Shown here piece by piece: positions 55,595 to 64,000 of a DNA stretch of 64,000 nucleotides; within the stretch, counting starts at the first letter, position 1, and every line of letters begins with the position of its first letter. A program made the position numbers and the translations under genes. The notes below the pieces were generated by a model. That model saw nothing but the letters and a program-made list of their open reading frames with translations, made no database searches and was not told the DNA's origin. The DNA is from Glebionis coronaria (lineage: Eukaryota > Streptophyta > Magnoliopsida > Asterales > Asteraceae). Location: positions 20,658,488 to 20,722,487 of the forward strand of contig CM046882.1 of the NCBI GenBank assembly GCA_025667525.1. The letters run 5' to 3'.

Positions 55595-56774
55595 CTGGGG
55601 AAATGTGATATTTTGTGATGAAATTAGAAAGCTCTTCTTCAGAGATATGTGACTTTACATCAAATAGTTGGGCCACCATTTTTTCTTCTAAAAAGTACTT
55701 AGACTAAAGTTGATTTGAAGGATTCTTGTTTACACAAGCAAAGGTTATTTGCAAGTTTTCTTAACAATGTTGGAAAGTTTGAAAATGGTGAGGTGTGAAA
55801 AAGATGGGAAGTAAGAGGCACTGCATTTAATACTCCTTTACAGATAGGGGATCATGCGACATGTGTCAGGGGGATTCGTTCATCCAACGGTGTGAACTAG
55901 TTGGACTTTATGACGTGGTTGATGCCTTTCCCAGTTCCTGAAGTGGGTAGGTACTAATGGTGTATGACATGGATACATATTCGCGGGAACATTCAAAATT
56001 ATTTTGTTCGCATTAACATCGCATTTGAACTTCTTTTGGCATGAGGATTTTCTTCGGAGGAGTCTTGAAGAATAATAGTCTAATAGCCGCGGTTAGGACC
56101 TGCGATCACTAGACTGGCCATGATGACGTATAGTCCCTAGTCGGGCTTGATAGTACGACCCACGGTACTACACCTATTCATCAGGTATGGATCAGCGCTT
56201 ATGCAGCGCGCGCACAACCCAGGAGGCCCGGTAAGCCGTTGTCGCACATACGGTTCATTACTTAATTGTGTCCTCGTCGCACTGTGACACGATAAGACAG
56301 AAAATACCATATCTTATGATTATATTCGCCTAAGGAAAGAGGATATACACTTACCTTTTGTTATTCAATAAAGATCAATCTATTTTGAGTCATTATCCCT
56401 TTCTTAGGCCGCAAGATTAGGGAGCCCAGCCAGGACTCTCTCGGGTATTAAAAGAACCCCCACTGTTCTACAAAGGTACGATACACACAATACCCTAAAC
56501 CCTAACATACTCAAATTGATTACTTACTCTCACGCTGGAGTCTAATCGTGGGTCAAAAACCCACGGTAAGCCTAACGGTGTCTGATTTTAGTGCACAAGG
56601 TTCTCAAACAAGTTTCACTTGGTGTAAGAGTCGTAGTCCACAAGACCCTGAGTTAAGCCTAATTCGGGTCAAGCTCGGTCCATCCAACTTTTTTATCAAC
56701 GATAAAAATAAGACAAAGAACGTAAACAATTGTAAATGTGGAATTAAGTTTTTTCCCAATATTTATATAGCAAA
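55595..56774. repeat. Tat/gypsy 5' flank and LTR-like sequence
   Basis: CCCTAAACCCTAACATAC, then TTACTCTCACGCTGGAG at 56,522, marks a probable U5 end. ORF 56548-56778 after it has no motif. No gene is supported. Confidence 0.4.
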
Positions 56775-57112
56775 TTAAAAAAAAACGAAAAAATCATTTT
56801 TGGCAAAATGTTCAAAAGTTTTAAAAAACGTTGGAAAAACTAAAGTTGTAAGTATTACGAAAACTGGTTATCAATAATGATATTTTACTAGTGATAAAGG
56901 TAATGAAATATCATTAATCATATTATACAAACATATTTATTGTGTAATATCACCAATCGTATTTTATTGTTTTATCGCGAGTAATCTTTTATTAGTTTTA
57001 TCACTAGTGAGAAACACTTCTATCACATTTAAAACTTTAGCTCTTTCAATTCGTCCTTTTTTAGAACTTTTAGAAATTTTGGCAAAAATAATATTTTTTT
57101 GTGTTTTTTTAA
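56775..57112. mobile_element. AT-rich fold-back MITE, copy 1
   Basis: Imperfect inverted arms: ATCATTTTTGGCAAAATG near 56793, and the complement of AATTTTGGCAAAAATAAT near 57076-57093. The centre holds CACTAGTG-type dyads (TTATCACTAGTGA near 56,998). Related to 59,926-60,290. Confidence 0.65.
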
Positions 57113-57329
57113 AAGTTAATCTCCACCATTAGACTAAAAAAAGATAAAATATGGAGTTTGGTTCGTATAACTATCTCCACCAATATATTCAAAGTTCACG
57201 ATTTTTTGGGAGGCAAAAGCTAGAGAATATCAATTTACTTTAAAAAAATATGTCGACTTTAAACACTTACACTTTTATCTCGTGACTTTAACAATAAATT
57301 TTAGAATTTGTTCCGACTACACCAATTTA

Positions 57330-57960
57330 CCACATGGGCAACTCGATTGATTCATCGGTGCACAAGTTTGACCACCAAGTCAACCTGGTCGAGTCTCACC
57401 GATTCAACCAAGGGGTCAACTCGATCAATTCACCGGGGCACATGTTAGACAATCGGGTCAACTTGGTCGAGTCACCAAGTTACTGATTCGACAACCAGGT
57501 CAACGTTGTCGAGTCGCCGATTACCGGTTCGACCATGAGACAACCTAATCGAGTTACCAAGTTACTGGTTCCACCATCGGGCTAATTATTATATCGTTAA
57601 TTATTCTCCGCTAGGTAATTTTCGCAACTATGCGCAAGTACACATCTGTTATATATAAAGTGTATACATTGTTTGTGTAAAATGGAAATATCTATATTAA
57701 TTATTGATATCTTAATATATAATCACATGTCACGAGTTCGACCACCAAATCAACAGTAGAGTCACGGGGTCAAGGGTTCGATCACCGAGTCAATTCGGTC
57801 GAGTCGTTGAGTCAAGTGTTCGACCACCCGCTCAATCCGGCCGAGTCATCGAGGCATAGATTGACCACCAAGTCAACCTGATTGAGTTATCAGGTCACGG
57901 GTTCAACTGACAGGTCAACTCGACCGAAGTACCAAGTTACGATACGCGAGTTCACGTCTA
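57330..57960. repeat. Degenerate minisatellite-like array built on CGACCACC(A)AGTCAACCTGGTCGAGTC
   Basis: About a dozen imperfect units of 35-50 bp in two blocks (57,335-57,600 and 57,730-57,950) with variable spacing, mixed with CACCGGGTCA-type phrases. The core CGACCA...TGGTCG is itself a dyad. No reading frame runs through. Confidence 0.75.
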
Positions 57961-58342
57961 GTATCAGCCATGCATATTTACCTTTAAACTAACAACATTG
58001 GGTATTGTGTTTTGGGTTTGACGCAAACTTGTTTAGAAACTTACTTGGGTCGACCCAAGACAAAGCCCATGCCATTAGGGTTTACAAATGGGTAGCCATT
58101 TTCAGAGCATCCAACAAAAACACACACCCTTAGATAGATCTGTCGGCTATTTACCAATGTTTTCAACAAAAACATAAACCATAAACTTACAGCCTTGCTT
58201 AGGCATATGCAAACAGAGAAAAGTCAAATAATGTCGAATTATGAAAAGAAAAAAAAAACTGCTAATGAATACCAGAACTAATGAATACCAGAATTAAATT
58301 TAGTACATTGTAACAAAATTGGTGAATTTTGGCAACTGAAAG

Positions 58343-58812
58343 TCAATGTGAATCACTTATTATTACATCCTCCGTCCCAAACCTTGGGGTGGTTATTTTT
58401 CGTTTGGAAGCAGCGAGCATCTCTTGGAATTCGGCGATGGTGAGAATTGGTAATAATGGCTCTGAAGGTAGAAAGGGACAGTATTCCTTCTTGCGAGTGG
58501 GATCGGCAGCGGCTGAATAAGGCATATGATCGGGGAAACACCAAGACTATCATCAGTTATGTGGTGATCTGGTCCTCCGCACATACATGGCTCGGATGGT
58601 GAATAAGTCGGCGACTCCATTGGTTTTGGTCTTTTGAACTGCTTCTTCTTTGACATCTTCTTCTTCTTTTGGATTCGCTTCTTCAAACCAGAACTACAAA
58701 GGGCATCATTCTGATCCATTGGTTTTGGTCTTTTGAACTGCTTCTTCTTTGACATCTTCTTTTGGATTCGCTTCTTCAAACCAGAACTAGAAAGGGCATC
58801 ATTCTGATCCAT
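58343..58812 (-). pseudogene. Second copy of the CMCGG small gene, internally duplicated and frame-shifted
   Basis: From an ATG at 58812: MDQNDALSSSGLKKRIQKK..KRPKP is followed by a second MDQNDALCSSGLKKRIQKK..KRPKP (a direct duplication of about 95 bp), then one PSEPCMCGGPDHHITDD module. A one-base loss after it shifts the frame; the correct continuation AAADPTRKKEYCPFLPSEPLL lies in another frame (58525-58343) and goes on to IAEFQEMLAASKRK, a longer C-terminus than in the 32653 gene. Only one CMCGG module is present against two there. The upstream flank matches units 1 and 2. Confidence 0.65.
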
Positions 58813-59925
58813 TGTTTTCTTTTAATCGATCGATCGAGGCGTATTAGATTATGTTTTTTTTTTTTTTTTTTTGTGATCTACTATACAACGTACGTAGGGA
58901 ATGTATGTCCTTTACTTTCATACATATCTTTGTCGGTGGGCTTGTCGGCACACCCAAAAACGAACCGACTTTCGGCCTGATTATTATTTCGGCCCATTTG
59001 CTCATATGTACACTTAAAGAGTGATGTTTCAGCCCATCTAAGAAAATAATGGTTTGGTGTAGGGTGTGTATTTTATAAAATGTCAACTTCAACAAACATA
59101 AATTTGGTTTTAGATATTGAAATTGGCCATGAAACTCGACTATGATCTAAAATAAGCATCTATATATATGTAAACACGACAATACTTTGAGCATCGGTTT
59201 AAAATCAAACCGAACAGAAAACCAATTTTAAAAAAAAAAACCCAAATTAAAACGAGCATAACCAAACACGAGCCGAAACCGAACCGAACAGATAAAAACC
59301 GAACCGAATATATTGTTTAAACGTATTTTTCGTGTGTTTAACCGGAAACGTAACAAATATGATACATTTATTTGAGATTAATATTTGTTTTAAAAGTGTG
59401 AAGCATATTTTAGTTTTTATGGTGTTATTTATATTACATATTAAAGTATTTAACTTTTTTTATTGTTAGAAGTTAAAAAAATTCAGTATCTAACATTTTT
59501 TAATTTAGAAACTACTTTTATCCATCCATCTTTTATATAACAAACTTTTCTAACAACTTTTATAACAAACTATTCAATTTTTCAATTTTTTTATAAATTA
59601 ATTTCATCATATTTTTTAAAATTTCGCGCTCTTTAATTCAATATCCATTTTGATATATTTTGATTAGATTTTATTTTTTTTCATTTTTAGTGAGTTTATT
59701 TATTTAAATTTAATTTTTTGTAATTTTAACTTTAATTTGAATACGAAGTTAGTGGATAAAAATGTAACATTAATTCGTAAAAAAATAACTATCTGGTACC
59801 CGCCGTTTATTTTCATCTTTAGTCAAAAGAAATCACATTCCTATATTTTCACAACAAAAGTTATTTTGAGCCATTATGTTTCACTGCGTATCAAAGAACC
59901 AATTATACTCATATATTACTAAAGA
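58813..59925. repeat. Duplicated host segment, unit 3 flank
   Basis: ATCGATCGATCGAGGCGTATTAG and CATATCTTTGTCGGTGGGC match 33,100-33,190 and 6,100-6,200. ACCGAACAGAAAACC at 59,210 matches the far side of the LINE copies. The LINE itself is absent here. No gene. Confidence 0.6.
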
Positions 59926-60290
59926 TTAAAAAATACAAAAAAAATAAATTATTTTTTTTCAAAATGTTCAAAAGCTGTCAAAAACGACAGATGAATTATT
60001 GTTGTAAATATGGCGAAACTGGTTATCACTAGTGATAAAACAATGAAATATGACTAATGATAAAACAATGAAACATCATTAATGAAAATTTATAACATAC
60101 TTAACGTGTAATATCACTAGTGATTTTTCATTACCTTATCACTAGTGATATTTCATTCATTTATCTCTAGTGAAATATCGCTAGTGATAAACAAGTACTT
60201 CGTCATATTTATAACTTTAATCCTTCTGCCTTTAAATTTTGTAACTTTTGAATATTTTGGTAAAATTGTTTATTTTTTATTTTTTTTAAT
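59926..60290. mobile_element. AT-rich fold-back MITE, copy 2
   Basis: Arms TTCAAAATGTTCAAAAGCTG near 59960 and the complement of TTTTGAATATTTTGGTAAAA near 60,247. The centre has repeated ATCACTAGTGAT palindromes (60,026, 60,114 and 60,146). The paralogous site in unit 2 (about 40,850) lacks it. Confidence 0.7.
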
Positions 60291-61524
60291 TTTAAATTAA
60301 TCCACACTATTAAATAAAAATAAATAAATAATCATTTAATAATATATAATTAAAAATGCTAAATAACTTATCTCATGCCTTCACATAAGATATACCAACA
60401 AACTCAACAAAGTGTAACTAATTTCCAATATCACTAGCAACACCCCAGATCAGTGTCCAAAATATAATTATAGTTACCTTTAAAAGTGTAACGAATAGAT
60501 TTTACAACTTATTGATTTTCATTAAAAGTCATTTTCAGAAATGATTTTCTAACAGCCAAAAATTTACGAACCAGTTCATGTGTTTATCTTTTCGAATATT
60601 TTAATTTTATTTTTCACTAGTTAAAATAAAAAAAAAATTTTGATTATATTTTAGTATATTACTCTACTTAAAACTGCTATTAACAATGTTTTAAACATCG
60701 GTTTTTTTATTGACCCGATTAAACTATCAAGTCATGTTTCAACCGATTTGACCGATGTTTTAGTTGGGTTTTCGCTCGAAACCGAATCTTTTGACCTGAC
60801 CTAGTCACGGTTCAATCGGCCAGATCAAACCCGAGTTTCAAACAACAAATTTAAAGGAATCTTGAATTTTAATTAGTTAAGGATAAAGTTATCGTTATTT
60901 TAAAAAGTTAAAAAGAAAAAAACTGTAATAATTATATTTTTTTATATTATACTTTTCAATGAACATTAATTTAGAATTGAATAGATACAGTCTTGTGTGA
61001 TAGACTATGTAAATTTATCATATCTTTAATTAGTGTTCCGTCGATAATTAGATGATATTTAGTGTGACTAAACTGACATGTGCGACCATTATGTTTTTTG
61101 CGTCCACGCTAACTAAAAGCATATATAATGCAAAAAGTCTTTTCAGACTTTTTACATTTAATACATTAAACGTATTTCACATTTAAAGAACTTGATGTGT
61201 AACAAATCTTTTGGATGAGCTTTTTGAAAAGCTATGAGTGCAATGCCAAAAACCTTTTCTAAAAAACGTATTGAAATAGTAAAAAACTAGCAGGGTACTA
61301 GCTACGGGTAACTTGTAACATAATTTTTGGTAAATAATATTTTAATTTTATCATACTCTTACAATTATATCTTGAAAAACGACAATTTAAGATCTAAGTA
61401 ACTTTATCTAATTTTCTAGCGAATCGATGATGAATTTGATTTCCGGTTGAACTTGTTGGTCTGGTTCAGTTTTCAAAACTATATACACCAAAATTTTAGG
61501 AAAACAAAATGAGTAAAGTTATTT
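60291..61524. other. Intergenic, unit 3 continued
   Basis: Gene-free. 60,390-60,540 matches 40,850-41,010, and 60,590-60,790 matches 46,450-46,620, which spans the position of the 665-bp repeat and foreign block in unit 2. Confidence 0.5.
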
Positions 61525-62220
61525 TAGATACCATATTAATCTTGGATACCAAGGGACTCATCCCCACCATCCATCTCCATCTCATGTAATGGATAAGATT
61601 AAATGTATTTTATTATTTCACTTATTCTTATAAGTTAAATATCTCTTAAACCGTTAAACGTTAAACGAAAAAAAATATTATCGCGACGAGCATTTAATAA
61701 GTTTTCTACAGATATGCATTATGATATACTTTTGAAGAAAAAAAAAATTCGTCTTTTTTTTCTTTTTTTAAAATTTGCGTAAATATTATACATATGATAA
61801 TAGTGTTTTATCATATATGATATCAGTCTTAGGTTACAAATTATTATTAAATCATATATGATATTGGTTTATATCATATATGATAAGTTATATCTTGTAT
61901 GATACTAGTGTTACTATCATATATGATATTTAGTATCATATAAGATAATTTTCGACAATGAAAAAAAACGTGAAAAAAACGTGAAAAAAACGAAAAAAAA
62001 ATTGTCAAAAATATATCATATACCATATCTGTAGAAAGATAATTAAATGCCCGTCGTAACGGTATATTTTTTTCGTCTAACGATTAACGGTTTAAAAGAT
62101 ATTAATGTTTGAAAAAAAAGTGGAAAATGACTTTTTTGTTTAATTTTATCTATTGTATTAAGATTGAGATGGAGGATGGAGATTGGTCACTTAGTATTCA
62201 AAATAAAATTTGGTATCCAA
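61525..62220. mobile_element. Fold-back element with about 220-bp inverted arms
   Basis: The left arm (TAGATACCATATTAATC..., CATCCATCTCCATCTC, CTTAAACCGTTAAACGTTA, TTTCTACAGATATG) is repeated inverted on the right (CATATCTGTAGAAAG, TAACGATTAACGGTTTAA, GAGATGGAGGATGG, TTTGGTATCCAA). The loop region (61,790-61,960) contains at least five ATCATATATGAT palindromes. No target duplication could be fixed. Confidence 0.75.
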
Positions 62221-64000
62221 TTGAACTTAAATCAAACAGAATATATATGCTTTTGTAGACATACATTTTAAATTATTATAAAAAGTCAATCTAAAATTGT
62301 ATTTTAAAATAATGTCGTGTATTAATTATATATTAATAGCAAGGTACTCGCGCTATACGACAACAGTAACCATGTATTTAACCGGAGAAAAACAAAAAGA
62401 AAATGATCTCGACCAGGCCCGGTTTGCTCATTTGTATAGGTTTCGACTGGTTTTATCCAGCTCGTTTTGAGACGGCTTTTATTTGCTAGCTAAATCCGTT
62501 GGTCATATCTGATTTTTAAAACGCTATAAATTGTATGAAACTTTTGGTGTATCAGCATATAAATTGTATGAAACTTTTGGTATATTATGAGTTTGTATAA
62601 TGTATTGTATATAATAAAATGTACTTTTCACATTATAAATGTTTTCAAAATAACATTAATTAACGTGTTTAATGGATTAAGGGTGTTTTTAAAAATTATA
62701 TTAACTGCGTTGGCCAGTCAATAAGTGTGTTTATGTATGGGTTAATTGTACATATTGCGTGAATATTATATTTTTAAAAATAATTAGGTATTTTAATAAG
62801 AGTATTAAAAAGTTGTTTGTATTAAAGAGTGTGTGTAATGTATTTTGTTTATTTGTTGTATACATTAAACATTTTACATTATGTATGAAAACTTGGATTA
62901 CTTAAAAAAAAATTAATAATGACAGAGATACAAATATGTGTTATAAAATAGCATGATATTAGTGGTTGTTGCATTGTGAATCTAACAGTTAGACATTTAA
63001 CACAAAAATGACTGAGACACAAAGTATAACGTCTCACAAGATTAAACTTATAAAAGGTTTGTTAATTTTTGTTCATTAGGCATGATTTAACCTATTTATA
63101 AAAAGAATGCTTTGATTTAAGTGAAAAAGTATTTAAATATATATCATTGTTAAATGTTATATTCGTCAATTTATTAGCAGATTAATACATTTTGTACTCG
63201 TGTTAAACATTAACTTTTTTTTTACCAAAACTATAAAAAAATGTGAAACTTCAAATTAAATATAGTGACCAAAGATCTAAATTCTAAACTATCAAATATA
63301 CAAACCAACTATTACAATGCCATGGTATTTTTTTCTTAAACATAATTTGATGTAAAAATTTATACTTAAAAAAGTAACATGTAAATGTTAAAATGGTTTC
63401 TTAAAAAAATGTTAGTTTTTCTTCCTATCTTACTCCCTTATAAAACAAATTACACCTTCTCTCCTATTAAATGCAAAAAAAGTTAAGAGGTACAACTTTA
63501 CAAGCCAAATGTACAACTACAACAGCATACTATACATCCTTTTAATGCATCAACTTACATTTGATTTTAAGTAATACAAGTTCAACAACATGATGTACAA
63601 TCCAAATTTCTCCTAGAAAAAATACAATTAATGATAACATAAATACACCCCAACCCCTTCTATTACAACATAAAGAACATAATGTACAACTTAATCACTA
63701 TTTTTTTTTTGTTTTCCAAACAATGTTCATATAACTATTATAGATTGACAACAATAAGTTATATATGTTTCACCACTAAAACATGATAAATACATAGATG
63801 TATGAAAAAACCTAAAAAGTGGTGACAACACCAGAATTCTGTGACATATCGACAGAGTCAGCGACGCGAACACCAATCTATATGAAAAACCTTATTAACA
63901 TGAGAAATATATACGGTCATTTTTTAACACACATAAAAACTCATACCTTTAAAATACCTTATATCAATAAGTAATTTACGGTTGTTGTGGTCCTTGTGTT
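62221..64000. other. AT-rich intergenic sequence
   Basis: No gene. A near-exact 37-bp tandem copy of ATAAATTGTATGAAACTTTTGG lies at 62,526-62,583. 63,020-63,045 echoes unit 2 at 47,860. Nothing else was recognised. Confidence 0.4.

Noticed and set aside
57330..57960. CRISPR-like array
   Set aside because: Units are degenerate and unevenly spaced, in a plant nuclear context.

Overview
This is a stretch of plant nuclear DNA, probably from an Asteraceae (composite) species. The evidence is AT-rich intergenic sequence, a Sirevirus-type copia element with an env-like gene, Tork-type copia remains, a Tat-type 'putative gypsy type transposon' ORF, LINE, Helitron, Stowaway and fold-back elements, and exon/intron-structured gene scraps. 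The family is an inference from the look of the element proteins. No bacterial gene, CRISPR array, rRNA or tRNA was seen, and no intact conserved host gene.

Layout. 1-5.6 kb: minus-strand copia-like element without ORFs, with primer site and LTR at its right end. 6.06-31 kb: one LINE (minus strand) split at 7,212/28,972 by a large LTR element (7,213-28,971, LTRs of 1,669 bp, TSD GTTTC). That element is itself split by a Sirevirus (9,644-21,822, LTRs of 745 bp, TSD AAAGT). LTR divergence (about 37 differences in 1,669 bp outside, 8 in 745 bp inside) agrees with the nesting order. 31.3-33.2 kb: a GRAS-gene fragment and a small Cys/His-rich gene. 33,232-36,876: a Helitron carrying two exons of an ERA-type GTPase. 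36.9-39.6 kb: a second copy of the LINE region that keeps the site where the large element is absent. 40.9-46.3 kb: a 665-bp direct repeat around 3.8 kb of foreign sequence that matches 50.5-54.4 kb. 48.8-56.5 kb: a Tork-like copia 3' half joined to a decayed Tat-like ORF. 56.7-64 kb: MITEs, a third degenerate copy of the small-gene segment, a fold-back element and AT-rich sequence.

The most unusual object is the outer LTR element. It has no recognisable gag or pol. It carries a 355-codon ORF related in pattern to the Sirevirus env-like N-terminus, behind an apparent 5'-UTR intron, and two sister ORFs ending in an HGxSCxCC block. A GC-rich palindromic module (GCGGTTCC/GGAACCGC type) lies upstream of each of the three ORFs and also upstream of the TATA box in both LTRs. 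The element therefore looks like a chain of promoter-plus-ORF cassettes inside a non-autonomous Sirevirus-like carrier. The inner Sirevirus has a predicted spliced env-like gene whose intron contains four 105-bp hairpin units.

Together the region records repeated insertion, ancient triplication of a roughly 1-15 kb host segment (units near 6.1, 32.3-48 and 58.3-63 kb), and template-switch repair.
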